Notes: a model not told the origin generated them from the sequence alone. 64,000 bases of DNA from Chrysopilus asiliformis (GCA_964034945.1 OZ035960.1:70204994-70268993); one strand, 5' to 3'; positions 47,165 through 58,164 are shown, counted from the first letter of the stretch. Numbers and translations are program-made.

Positions 47165-48066
47165 AAAAAGCGTTCGCGATTACGGTTTCTTTCACCTTGC
47201 AAATATTCCTCGCGTTGCTCAGGTTCCATTATGGCCCGCGATGCGATGTTACGACGGGACTGCCTCACGGTTTCTGCCTGACGATTGCTGGGTATATTTC
47301 TGTGACGTCGAACCCTCTCATTTGACAAAGTTACACGGCGAGATGTGATTCCGCGTATAGTTTCACGACGCGTTATTTGGGAAATAGTATTGCTACGTTG
47401 TTCTTGTCGCCTCCGGACCCGGTCGGAGCGTCTGAGTACTCTAGCCGCAGTGTTACGTTCTTGTTCCCGATCACGATATTCAGGGTCTTGGCGCCTAACG
47501 GAATGTTGCGCGGTATCACGTCCCTGTTCCCGATCACGATATTCAGGGTCTTGGCGCCTAACGGAATGTTCCTCGGTATTACGTCCCTGTTCCCGATCAC
47601 GATATTCGAGATCCTGGCGCCTGAGGGAATGTTCCTCGGTATTATGTCCCTGTTCCCGATCACGATATTCGGGATCTTGACGCCTACGAGAGTGTTGCGC
47701 GGTATCACGTCCCTGTTCCCGATCACGATATTCAGGGTCTTGGCGCCTACGGGAATGTTGCGCGGTATCACGTCCCTGTTCCCGATCACGATATTCGAGA
47801 TCCCGGCGCATGAGAGAATGTTCCTCGGTATTACGTCCCTGTTCCCGATCACGATATTCAGGATCTTGGCGCCTACGGGAGTGTTGCGCGGTATCACGTT
47901 CCTGTTCTAAAGCGCGATAAGACTCGTTAGACCGTGCCAAATTTCGCGCAATGCCGTCTCGAATGCGTTCAGCATTTCGATGTTGGCTATTTCGACGGTT
48001 TATACGCATTGATTGGGTTCTAACCGTTTTTCTTTGGCTAACAGATTGTTTTCGTAATTTAGGCAT
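47165..48066 (-). pseudogene. Helitron B: arginine-rich N-terminus, cut by H2
   Basis: Starts MPKLRKQSVSQRKT at 48066. It contains seven near-identical 20-residue repeats (core DPEYRDREQGRDTAQHS) and continues basic to the H2 insertion point, where the frame runs into the H 5' end and stops. Basic, repeat-bearing N-termini precede the Zn-finger/DUF6570 part in Helitron proteins, and the next part of such a protein lies across H2 at 39495 in the same orientation. Assignment to B is therefore good inference, not proof. All other frames across the repeat are also open and should be ignored. Confidence 0.65.
47460..47920. repeat. 60-bp coding tandem repeat, about seven units
   Basis: The word TCCCGATCACGATATTC recurs every 60 bases. 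Units differ at a few positions that alternate between GCGCGGTATCACG and CTCGGTATTACG types. Confidence 0.92.
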
Positions 48067-48149
48067 TTTAACAAAAATCGAAGCAAATTTATAATTCCAG
48101 AAAGAAAAAAAGATATATTAGCTTACCTAGAGCAATGAAGAAAATTGTA

Positions 48150-48505
48150 CTAAATTTAAAAATATATCCTCAGTTTCAGGAAATTTTTAGGTTCACTTCA
48201 CCAAAAGTTATGTTCACTTCACAGAACAGATTTTAAATTGTTGATTAAATATCCTCAGTTTCAGGAAATTTTTAATTTCACTTAACTAAAAGTTATGTTC
48301 ACCTCACAGAACAGATTTTAAATTGTTGATTAAATATCCTCAGTTTCAGGAAATTTTTAATTTCACTTAACTAAAAGTTATGTTCACCTCACAGAACAGA
48401 TTTTAAATTGTTGATTAAATATCCTCAGTTTCAGGAAATTTTTAATTTCACTTAACTAAAAGTTATGTTCACCTCACAGAACAGATTTTAAATTGTTGAT
48501 TAAAA
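48150..48505. repeat. 85-bp tandem repeat upstream of the B ORF, four units
   Basis: CCTCAGTTTCAGGAAATTTT occurs at 48168, 48253, 48338 and 48423, exactly 85 bp apart. Units two to four are nearly identical. Their position just upstream of the B start codon suggests a promoter-proximal repeat. Confidence 0.9.
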
Positions 48506-48619
48506 ATGTTGTTTTAAAGTCACTTTAAAAGTTAAGATGTTAACTTGCTGGTGTATCTAAAACAACTAACGATAACAATCCATTTAGTTCCAATATATAA
48601 TGATGTCCTTAATTACAAT

Positions 48620-48857
48620 ATATGTCAGGTAAATTAAAAATTCTAGTAATTAAGGGCATTATTATGACAAACACCTTTTGGGGAAAAATGGATTTTTGGA
48701 AAATCCCGGTTGTAAGAGCTATAACAATAATCTCATTAAAAACCTAATGAGGTTGTTACAACCGGCATTTTCTAAAAATCCATTTTTTTCCAAAAGGTGT
48801 GTTAGTCATAATGATGTCCTTAATTACTATAATTTTTAATTTACCTGATATGGGTTT
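48620..48857. repeat. Inverted repeat with about 110-bp arms
   Basis: AGGTAAATTAAAAATTCTAG (48629 on) through ACACCTTTTGG and CGGTTGTAA is mirrored by TTACAACCGG to TTTAATTTACCT ending near 48845. The loop is short (about 30 bp, CTCATTAAAAACCTAATGAG). It may be the 5'-region structure of Helitron B or a separate MITE. Confidence 0.75.
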
Positions 48858-49495
48858 TCATTGGTGTTTTCTACCTATGGTGATAGTAGTTCAATATTTG
48901 ACAGATGTTTTAATTATTTAAGTATTTTTTAAAAATGATTTAAGAATTTAGTAAATCATTAAAACTATATTGGTACTATGACAAAAGTTTCGAAGAGTAA
49001 AAAATGTTTTTGATAAAGACAATATTAGCCCGAGGTTCAAAGTATCGCCATAGAATAAGGAATATATAGAAAAAACTCTGCCGAACAAATTTTTGACAAA
49101 TTTCCCCTTCGAAGGGGGGAAAAATGTCCCTATCATTCACTAGCTACGGCCTAAAAGTCAATTACTTTTAGACTAGGGAGCACGAAGCAGAGAGAACATT
49201 TTCTAATAATTTTCGTCGTATCTATTCAATGAGATGGAGGAATCGAATGGATAATTTTTTCCGTGTTACATCGGATCCTCTTGCTTCATCTCACAGTGGA
49301 AAATTTTTCTCTAAAAATTTGTTCTAAGAGTTTATTCTCTAAATTATTTGTTCTCTGGTATCGCTCGGTTGGCATGTTTAACTTTCATAAAAAGGAAGAT
49401 AAGAATTGAATTATAGACAATATTAATGTTAGATATTATTTTACACCTTTCCGATGTAGAATCAACGGTCCGTTCTCGAAAAACTGTGAAAAAAG
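48858..49495. other. No recognisable feature
   Basis: AT-rich sequence with no convincing ORF (a 62-codon minus frame at 48948-49136 has no motif), repeat or RNA gene visible. Confidence 0.5.
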
Positions 49496-50960
49496 CAAGG
49501 TGTCTGTCTCGTAGAGACGGCCAGAAGACGTGGATCCGCCTACAACGATCGCCAATAGATCTTTAAGTAAGAAATTTTAGTGAAAAGGAAACTAAAGAAA
49601 CAATTTGATTGACCGTAATGTTACGGGATTTGACTTTCCGTTTGGTGAATTTTGGCATCTTGTATCTAAAAATCAAATTTCACTTGTAACACAACGAACA
49701 AATGTTTAATTCTGAAATGTTATAGGGCATTTTCATAAATGTACTCGGAACTTACGCAAATTGCACAAAACATTTTCTTCGTAAACTAAACGAATAACAA
49801 GTAAACTAAACGAATAACATAAACTGGGTTATTTATTAAGATAAATCTTTTGTGTTATTTTTTAATCAAAAATCTTTTTTTGCAGAACTTGAATTTATGA
49901 AAACGCCCATAGATAAAAAACAAATAAAAATAAAATAAAATTACACGATAAAAGCAACGAAGCTATTTCAATTTAGAGCAACTAAAAACAGTGTTCAAAA
50001 CCATGGCCGAATTATACAAGGTCTGTTTGACAGCTCAGTTGCTTCTGGCTCTGACGTCATCGGCAAGAAATTTTTATACGATTCAATGGGAATTTTCCCT
50101 TTTTTATATGAAATACTATTGAAATTAGCGCACACACAATCAACATTAGAAAGAATGCACCGATATTTCTTGCCGATGACGTAGCAAAATGGTGGCTGTT
50201 AAAAAGCAACCAGCAGACCTGTGTTTAATTCGGCCATGCGATCGATGCACATTTTTCCTTCTCCCCCCAAGTTAAGATCGAAATTGTTTCTTTTTAAGTT
50301 TTCCGCTCTTGTTCAAAGCGGTTTGTATGCTTTGCATAAAAATGAATGAAAGGTTCGAGCGATGGCTGATGTTGGGTATGATGCACACACACATATAAGT
50401 ATGCATTTCATTAGTAAAAGAGCGATATCTCGGTCCCAGCATTAAAGTTGTGTTCTCAAAGCAAATTAAAACCATAATTTTTTCTCGTTCTTTGGAGCGT
50501 TTTACTGAAATTCTGAATTTCGTTTTCTCGAGAGTGATTTTTATTTTCAATTTTTTTCAATTCCTCCAAAGCGAATTGAACCGAAATAATATGAATAGCC
50601 AGAATCAGAACAAACCATTTAGAGAAGAGAAACAATCAAGTTCTATATGAGATTCAATACACACAAAGAAAGCATAAAAAGAGTATACATGTGAAATCTG
50701 TACTGCAAGCAGCAGACACAGCATAACAGCGGAGTAAAAATTTTGATTTTCCTTTTTAAAAACATAATTGAACATAGTTTAACATAACAAAATACCCTAT
50801 ACAATGCTTGAATGTAGCCCTCATCTTATAACATAGGTTTTGTTCAGATATCACCACAAACTATCGAGTTTCATCGATTGCAAATTTGTTATCATGGCAG
50901 CAAGCCGATTTTCTAATTTGTACCCCCATTACCAAAATCCAAGACGTATCCACGTCAAAA
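49496..50960 (+). repeat. Repeat family C, copy 2 (without DINE or FB insertions)
   Basis: Same order of sequence as 14568-18541 but uninterrupted, so it gives empty sites for DINE copy h (at about 49918) and FB1 (at about 50697). It ends at ACGTATCCACGTCAAAA, with one rather than two of the 199-bp end units. No ORF of recognisable type. Confidence 0.6.
50002..50238. mobile_element. Small terminal-inverted-repeat element within C, copy 2
   Basis: Ends CATGGCCGAATTA and its complement, with ACAAGGTCTG/CAGACCTGTG next, and the inner ACGTCATCGGCAAGAAAT pair. This copy is more complete than that at 15671. Confidence 0.55.
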
Positions 50961-51099
50961 CTGATGTACCAAAGGTCAGTTGCTTGTCTGATTCATCGAA
51001 GGAAATGTCGGTCTAATGTAATACATGAGACCCAAAAGATCTTCTAATGACACCCAATGTCTTTGGATCAATCCGTTTAGTGGAAACCGTAATCACACA

Positions 51100-51224
51100 T
51101 GTACGGATGGATATCCATACACCAATTTTTTCATGTCTTCTAAACACACTGGCGGAATTCATTATTGTGTATAACGACAGGCTGTTGGCGTATAGCCTTT
51201 TAGTTTCCCCATATAGGGTATAAA
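51100..51224 (-). mobile_element. Old, diverged DINE-like remnant
   Basis: Retains CTAAACACACTGG(C)GGAATTCAT, a 'ggcgtatagcc' block and the CCCCATATAGGGTATA end, all with many changes. It indicates an older burst of the same family. Confidence 0.55.
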
Positions 51225-51269
51225 AGCGCTACAATTGTTAAAATTCGTTCGTAAAATACGCTGCAATAT

Positions 51270-51787
51270 TATAAATTTAATTGAGCGGCGAACAGTTGTA
51301 TCAAAATTCCTCTTTGAAGTCAAACTTTTCAATAAGATTTTTTAAAATTTATTCCAATCGGATTTTGATATATGAGAGATTTATGTAGAATAATATTCTA
51401 AATAACTTTTGTTCTTGAACTTTTTTGATAACATGTACCGTTTTTCAGATATTTGCAAAAAACGTTTTCTTTCGTATGGGGGGTACCCCCCCCTAATGGT
51501 CCATTTTTTCCCATTAACGAACTTAGCCTCGCATTTTACGAAAAACTAATCTGTGCAAAGTTTCAAGTCTCTAGCTCAATCCGTACGCCTGCAATCCGCG
51601 CCACAGACAGACGGACAGACAGACGGACGGACAGACAGACAGACAGACGGACGGACATGGAAAATTCAATTTTTTTTATCATTCTAAACACACTGGTGTA
51701 ATTCATTTTTGTGTGTGATGACGGGATCTTGGCGTTACAAACGGTAAAGCAAAGTTAATATACCCTTTGGTTTCACCATACGGGTAT
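51270..51787 (-). mobile_element. DINE/mini-me-like element, copy l
   Basis: Lacks the 3' hairpin (left end degraded) but has the rest, including a GACA/GACG tract at 51604-51656 and an intact CACCATACGGGTATA end. Confidence 0.75.
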
Positions 51788-51910
51788 AAAAACCACGACA
51801 TATAAATTGGCGCAGCCGGTAGGATTCGTTTTTTATTGAAAATATTATTTTCTAAACGTATCCAGTGATCCGAATCGAAACTCGGTAAACAAAAAAGACA
51901 AAAAAAAAAC

Positions 51911-52005
51911 ATAACAAAAGCTATAATTGCCAGCAATTATTGGAAACCCGTATGGTGATTTCAGTGAACATTTGTATCAAAATTTCACTTTGAAGTGAAA
52001 TTTGT
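51911..52005 (-). mobile_element. DINE/mini-me-like fragment, copy m
   Basis: Only the 3' terminal 95 bp: ATAACAAAAGCTATAATTGCC, a hairpin with a deleted half, CCCGTATGGTGATTT and CACTTTGAAGT. It breaks off at 52005. 52006-52406 shows nothing recognisable. Confidence 0.65.
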
Positions 52006-52406
52006 TTTTAAAAATTACTCTGTGTAATGTTTTATTACTCTATTCTTCATACTAATTTTGGTTTTCTAACTTACTATACATTATAAGTAATTATTTACAA
52101 TATATTTTTTAACTACTGCGAATTAAACTTTCTCAGTCAACAAAAACAATTTTTTTAGTGATGCATTGTTTTTCTAGTTCAGCAAGGGCACGGGAAGCCG
52201 AAAGTTATCTTGCCAGAATGGGAATTGGGAAAGGTTATGTTAGTTGGTAAAGGGAATTAATGTGAAATACAAAAGATTTTAGAAAAGGTGTAGAAAAAAG
52301 ACATGAATTTGTTAAAATTGTTAATATAGTTATATTATGAAAATAGATCTGTTGTATTTCTGCATATACAGATATGATATATCATAAAGTAATATATTAG
52401 ATTTAG

Positions 52407-52580
52407 TATACCGTTTGTAACGCATCGAACCAATCATCGGACACAAAAATGACTACACCAGGGTGTTAGGGATGATAACCCGGGTGTTAGGGTTTAGAAT
52501 AATGTTGATTTCCGATTGTCTGTCATCATATAGAGTATTTGACGATTGGCCCCTGGCAATTGTAGCTTTTCTTAGGTTTT
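52407..52580 (+). mobile_element. Old, internally deleted DINE-like remnant
   Basis: Left end GTATACCGTTTGTAACGC, then ATGACTACACCAGGGTGTT (compare AATTACACCAGTGTGTT), and right end CTGGCAATTGTAGCTTTTCT. The middle is missing. 52581-53218 has no recognised element apart from the segment near 52750 that also occurs near 8550; a minus-strand 89-codon frame at 52810-53079 resembles nothing I know. Confidence 0.5.
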
Positions 52581-53218
52581 AAATTTACGATTTAGAAATT
52601 CCTTTTCGTTATTGAAAATTTCCTTGTCTGCATTTATTGCACTACCCGCTAGGTTCATTAAAATTTAGAATTTTGCATAAAATAAAAACGAATTTGCAGG
52701 ATTATTAATTTAGGTTCAATTACCTTTATTTAATTTAGGTTCAAGCACCAAAGTTTAAGCTATGGTTTCGGCAAATTATTGATCGTTGCATTAACGATTT
52801 TATGGTAAGTCAACAGACAAGAAGAAGGTGTCTTGAGCGAGGACGGACGAAGGTTATCGCAAAGACTGCGATGGGCAACGCAATTTGTTTTTGTTCTGTT
52901 TCTTTTTTTTTTGATTCTTGGTCTTTTTGTGGTTTCATTGCGTTGCGGATACCTAAACTGCTAAGGGTATGAAAACCCCTGTCTCTGAGCCCCGTTTTTT
53001 GAAAAGCCCGTTTTGTGTATCGGTGACAGGAAGTGTAACCCCCGACCCGCTGTTGAGCTAGGGTATGTTCCGCTGCCATAGCAACATGACGACTGCTATG
53101 GCAGCGGCAATCAATGGATCATTTCGCGTTGTTCTGAGTACAGCTTGTTAAATTAGGAAATACGATTTTTCTCTGTGAATTCAAATATATTAAAATTCTG
53201 CAAATTTTTTATTTTAAG

Positions 53219-53359
53219 ACACGACGGTGCAGACCTTGTAAAATGGAATGATTTCGTTGAATCGATAAAATCCAAGTTAACAGTCAAACAAGTTGTGGAT
53301 GGCGTACGTGCAGGTGGATCCCTTTCTTTTGACTATTTGCTTTTGATATTAACAGCTGA
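53219..53359 (+). CDS. Internal exon of a DUF389-family membrane protein
   Basis: 141 bp between an acceptor (TTTTATTTTAAG) and a donor (GA|GTAAGT), open in one frame, phase 2 at both ends. The peptide includes HDGADLVKWNDFVESI and ends GGSLSFDYLLLILTA. In the DUF389 (TIGR00341) family, a basic/acidic linker is followed by a (L/I)(T/S)FDYLLL motif that begins the first transmembrane helix, and this exon ends exactly there. Function of the family is unknown; it has several membrane helices. The next exon should begin with the rest of that helix; I did not find it before 64000. The call rests on motif memory, not alignment. Confidence 0.5.
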
Positions 53360-53750
53360 GTAAGTAAAACGATGGGTCATATTTATAAATCTTTGCTAAG
53401 TACTATTTAACTTGTGTTTAAGCCAAACTACATGCAAAGAAAAGATGATTTGGTATGCTTGGGACAACCATTAAATGGTTAAGCGAATCAAATTTTTTTC
53501 AAATGGATATTCCAACCATTCATATTGTTGGTGTCATAATATTCTCAATTCTCTATCTTACATGATAGTGCCGTCAAATTTGTATGTGGCAGAGGAAGAC
53601 GAAATACGAATTACTTCTCCCACCTCTTTCAGTGGAAGCACTAATTTGTATCGTCATCACTAGGGCTGCCAAAAATATCCATTTGCATATTTCTTCTCGT
53701 TATGATTTCGGCTCCGGGAGTTTTTTATTCATCCGAATCAATAAGTTTAA

Positions 53751-53988
53751 CACTAGATTGCCCAAGCAAGTCATTTTGACTGCTTTTTAATTTCAATCAG
53801 AAAAACAATTATGTATATAATGACACAATTTGTTAGAATTTTGTGACTTTTTGTACAACATATAAATGCGTTTATTAATAATTGTAGTTACCTCCATCCT
53901 CCTTCATTTCCGGTATATATATATATGTTATACCTATATTGCCAAAAGCAGTCATTTTGACTGCTTGACTTCCTTGGGCATTCTAGTG
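53751..53988. mobile_element. piggyBac-type MITE, 238 bp
   Basis: Flanked by TTAA at 53747-53750 and 53989-53992. Inverted ends CACTAGA(T/A)TGCCCAAG(C/G)AAGTCA. Internal copies of CAGTCATTTTGACTGC add further stems. No ORF. Unrelated in sequence to the TTAA MITE at 28869. Confidence 0.8.
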
Positions 53989-54080
53989 TTAAAAGCGAAT
54001 GAAGGTCACTTGTTGTTGCATATTTCGTATATTTGACACGTTAGTGCATATTTGGAAATAAATGCATATGTAGTTGCATA

Positions 54081-55132
54081 CCCAAATAGCATTTTAAGCA
54101 GCAATTATGGTGTTTATCCCCATATTTCGTCACCATGCAAGTCGCGGCGATAAGCAATTTATGTCGCAAATACGTATCTAGTTGTGCCAACGAGACGCGC
54201 AACGAGACCCATAGTGGGGAACACTTTTCTGCGGTTTGCTACGTCGCAATTATAACGACAGGGACGTAATTAGTTGCCACATGCGCGAGCGTCATCTGAC
54301 GGCATTATATCACACAATTACACAAATCATCGAGCGGGTTTTCTTTCTCCCTCGAATGCTTGCTAGTAAACAGAGATGAACAAATAAAAACGTAAGCAGA
54401 AGACGAACGAGAAAAATCTAATGGCGACAAATTAATGGAAACTTTTGTGGAGTGTTATTTTATAATGGACTTTTCTTCCGGTTGCATGTCGTGATTTTAA
54501 TTGCCATTAAAATTTTTCGACAATATTGGATCTAAAGTTTAAACAGATTTTAATGGGCCATCAAATTATTTTGTTTTTAATCAAAAATTTCTTTAATTTT
54601 ATTTTATCGGTAAAATTTTTTTTTCTTTTGCAATGAAATTTTGATGCCAATAAAATTATGCTGTTTCAAAAATGTCTGCTATCCACTTTTTATGCAATAT
54701 CCTTCAGTCATTCGCCTGAAATAAGAAATTTAATTCTCGAAACGAAATCGTTTCCATCAAATGTCAGTGAGAAATATGGCGGCTGAAGGCATCAATTTTT
54801 TTTTGTGTTTCTCAGACGGGGAGCTTTAATGAAACTTTAGTGGTAGCAGTTTCGTCACTTTTTCCATCACACGCTTCTTCAAAATTAAACTGACGTTCAG
54901 GCTCCACAGCCAATCACTATTTCGGCCCGAAAACCATCAAATGCTGCTCTATCGCCGCAGGATTTTCATGAAGCGAATGTTGCCCCAAAGATCGTGCTCG
55001 TCACTTCTTTCGCTTCTTTTACGCGGATGTGAATTATAGGTGTAAATTTTTAATCCCGATTGTGTAAATTTCTACTCTTTCAAGTCGCAAAGAACAAATC
55101 TCATGTTCCCGTACTTTTCGATGCTGTTTGGG
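54081..55132. mobile_element. Candidate TA-flanked TIR element, 1.05 kb
   Basis: CCCAAATAGCAT at the left and ATGCTGTTTGGG at the right are inverted, each bordered by TA. That pattern fits Tc1/mariner-type targets. The interior is non-coding, with a CG-containing patch at about 54140-54310. The inverted repeat is only about 12 bp, so chance is not excluded. Confidence 0.4.
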
Positions 55133-55305
55133 TATTTTACAACTTTCATGAAAACCAAAATTTTTTTTGTGCAATTCAAATTATAATTCGACTGTTTCAG
55201 CTAGAATAAATATTAAAAATAAATAAATGTGTGTTTTTACTTTCTACGAAGTATATAAAAAAAGTATTGTATTCATGAAAAATGTCAACCTCTTAATTTT
55301 GCCTA

Positions 55306-55417
55306 AAAAAGCAAGGTGTCTATCTCGTAGAGACGGCCAGAAGACGTGGATCCGCCTACAACGATCGCCAATAGATATTTAAGTAAAAAAATTTTAGTGA
55401 AAAGGAAATTAAGGAAA
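55306..55417 (+). repeat. 5' fragment of repeat family C
   Basis: GCAAGGTGTCTATCTCGTAG through the 'gaaaaggaaattaag' block, as in 14568 and 49496, cut off by DINE copy n. A third occurrence with the same left end supports that as the true start of C. Confidence 0.7.
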
Positions 55418-55652
55418 CCAATCTGGCAATTATTGAAAATCCGTATGGCGATTTAAGTGAACGGCGAACAGTTGTATCAAAATTCCAGTTTGAAGTCAAA
55501 CTTTCTAATCAGATTTTTTTAAAATTTATTCCAATCGGATTTTGATGTATGGGAGTTTTATGTAGAATCATATCCTAAATAAGTTTTGTTCTTGCACTTT
55601 TTTGATAAGATGCACCGTTTTTGAGATATTCGGTTTCACCATACGGGTATAA
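55418..55652 (-). mobile_element. DINE/mini-me-like element, copy n, internally deleted
   Basis: Has the 3' part through TTTTGAGATATTCG and then jumps directly to GTTTCACCATACGGGTATA, losing the microsatellite and the block after it. The ends remain, so it could be a short derivative. Confidence 0.75.
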
Positions 55653-56408
55653 TAATTTTATTTATAATTGGTTTATGATAAGAGAAGTATGAAATAAATA
55701 TACATACAGTGTTCAAACGCTCCCATTTCTAGTCTTTCGATCAAGTTAGTTATATATACAATATAATAACGAAGGTTTTACATAAATTTACTACTATTTC
55801 ATCGATTCTACTACTATTTTTCGGCCGATTTATTACGATTTCGAAAATCAAAAGTCACAACCCTGAACAGAACTTTAATGCTGGGAGCGAAATATCGTTC
55901 TCTCAGTAGTAAAATCCATACTTATATGTGTGTGTGCATCATACCCAACAGCCATCGCTCGAGGCTTTCATTCATTTTTATGCGAGGCTCACAAACCGCT
56001 TTGAACAAGAAACGAAAACTTAAATAGAAATCATTTTCGTTCCCAAGAACGAGAGTCGGAAACCACAGCAAACGCTTTTGCCGTTAAGAGCAAAAAGAAC
56101 GAAATAACATGACATTCAATCACAGAACTATATAACATAGAACAACTGTCACCATACAAAGCTCTGCTGAAAAATGGTCCCAAAAGTATTTCCCTCTTTA
56201 TCATACTTGAACGCATTCACTGAACTGTATATGGTCGCGAAATTCAAATTTCGTTTGCCGCGAAATTCAAATTTCACAAGTTTTACTCTAACTTTAGGCG
56301 TCAAAAACGAACTTTAGGCGCCAACACCATTCCGAAATCTATTTTCCTTTGACAGCTCACGGTTTAAACGAGACGGCTATATTTATTTTCATACGGTTAT
56401 CTTGCTCT
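55653..56408. other. AT-rich spacer with an inverted, diverged piece of family C
   Basis: About 55868-56030 matches, in reverse, the part of C near 50290-50460 (TTTAATGCTGGGA, CCATCGCTCGA, CAAACCGCTTTGAACAAGA). A duplicated GCGAAATTCAAATTTC is at 56237 and 56258. No gene seen. Confidence 0.5.
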
Positions 56409-57420
56409 TAGGAATTGCAAATTTACCGAACTTTGTCATTACCGGTAACGCGGTAAAAAAAAAATTAAAATTACCGGTAAACCGGTAATTACCGGTACAT
56501 TAAACATTTTCTAAAATTATTAGGAAATGCACAATATGATATGATAGAGAGGGTAAAAAATAAGAAATAATGTGTAATTGAAAGTATCCTTTATTTGTTT
56601 TCAGAAAACTAAAATATAAAACGCAATATAATATAATAATATTAAGAATAATAAACCAAAAGTCTCACCACTTTGTTGAGTTATTTTGAGAAGCTTGCTT
56701 ATGTTTATGCAGTTATCTATTTTAAAAACTTTTTTTGCACAGAAATATAATAACTTACTGTACTTATGCTAAGAACATGCTTACTAAAACAACAATTTGT
56801 TTTGAAAATACATTGCTTACTATGAAATTTTAAACTGCACTAAGAGAACAGAAATCTATATTTTGAGAGCCAATCACTAGTGTCAAATTCTGATATAGGG
56901 CTTTCCATATAGTGGAAAGACAAATGAGCGAAAAGCTTTGGAAAAAAATTCTCTCAATATCTGTTCTCTCAGAAATTTTTCAATAGCGCCTAAAGTTCAA
57001 GCGAGATAGAAACCATTCATGTTTAGTCTCGCTTTGTTTAATCTTATAATACGTAAAAAAATATTTATAATATATAAATAACTGTAAAAAGTAAAAAACG
57101 CTACCGGGAAATTGGAAAACTTTTGCTCATACTTTGAGTTTGAAGTCTACTCACCAACGCATATAAAAAAATTTTTTTTTTTCACTAGTAATAATCATCC
57201 ACATTAATATATTGACTTTAAATTTGGTTGAGTTAAAAGAAAACACTTTTAAATAAGTATAACATTTAATGTATTCATAACAAGAGTAGTTTCACGCCTC
57301 ACTATAAAAATAATGTTTTTACCGAATTTACCGGTAATGAGCTGTAAAATTACCGGTAAAAAAATTATGCGTTTTCAGCCGATTTACCGGTAAACCGGTT
57401 TACCGGTATTGCAATCCCTA
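56409..57420. mobile_element. TIR element with ACCGGTAA-rich ends, 1.0 kb
   Basis: Left TAGGAATTGCAA, right TTGCAATCCCTA, each followed inward by several ACCGGTAA/TTACCGGT words that make the ends strongly palindromic. The TAGG start and size suggest a hAT-type MITE, but the expected 8-bp target duplication is not present. It abuts the Penelope RT after ELPFF, so it or an accompanying rearrangement truncates that gene. Confidence 0.55.
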
Positions 57421-58164
57421 AAGAACGGTAACTCATTATTAGATTCTTTCTCGAATGTGAATTTTATTGAATTGAATTGATTATTTAAAATGTCAATTGT
57501 TTTTTCGATTTCATCTTCTCTTATAACCGCGAACACATCGTCAACATAACACCACCATATCCGTGGAAGGAATTTTTGTTCTTTCATTTCAAATAATGAC
57601 ATAAATAATTCCGCAATTAAAGGTGACAATGGATTGCCCATGCTTGTACCTTTGCTTACTTTGTAATAATTGTCGCGGAACATAAACACATTTTGTTGCA
57701 TGCAAATTTTAGCCACTCTTTCATACACAATTCTCTTTTCTTTTGGCACTTTTACTGAGACTAAATATTTTTTTTAGGGCTTCAAGAGCTACGTCAACGG
57801 GTATACTAGGAAACATTGAACACACATCGAATGAAATCATTATTTCATTATCCTCCAATGTAACATTTTTTGTTTTCTCAACGAAGTCATACGAGTTTCT
57901 AACAGACAAACTATTAATCGATGGCAATTTATTCAATTCGTTCACTAACCACTTCGCAATTTTATAACATGGAGTATTAATATTTGACACAATTGGTCTC
58001 ATTTTTTCACCGGATTTGTGAATTTTTGGTAATCCATACAATTTTGCAATTGTTGGATTTGAAACATTTAGAATTCGATTGAACCGGAAACCAAACACTT
58101 CACTTATTAATTTTCTCAATTCATTACATTCACTGACCAACTTTGACAAAGGATTTTTGTTCAT
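57421..58164 (-). pseudogene. Penelope-like reverse transcriptase fragment
   Basis: First part 58164-57721: PTIAKLYGLPKIHK, MRPIVSNINTPCYKIAKWL and ISFDVCSMFPSIPV. Second part, in another frame, 57749-57421: GTSMGNPLSPLIAELFM and WWCYVDDVFAVI. These are RT motifs 1-5 of Penelope-like elements, with the catalytic aspartates in SFDV and YVDD preserved. One frameshift near 57745 joins the parts. The protein stops at ELPFF where the TIR element begins; the thumb and the GIY-YIG endonuclease are absent. The 5' side ends in AT-rich sequence at about 58165-58270. Confidence 0.82.

Noticed and set aside
47377..47910. Open frames opposite or out of frame with the arginine-rich ORF
   Set aside because: A 60-bp repeat keeps several frames open; only the minus frame from 48066 fits the Helitron N-terminus and extends beyond the repeats.
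52810..53079. 89-codon minus frame as a gene
   Set aside because: No recognisable motif or conserved context; kept only as a note in the spacer entry.
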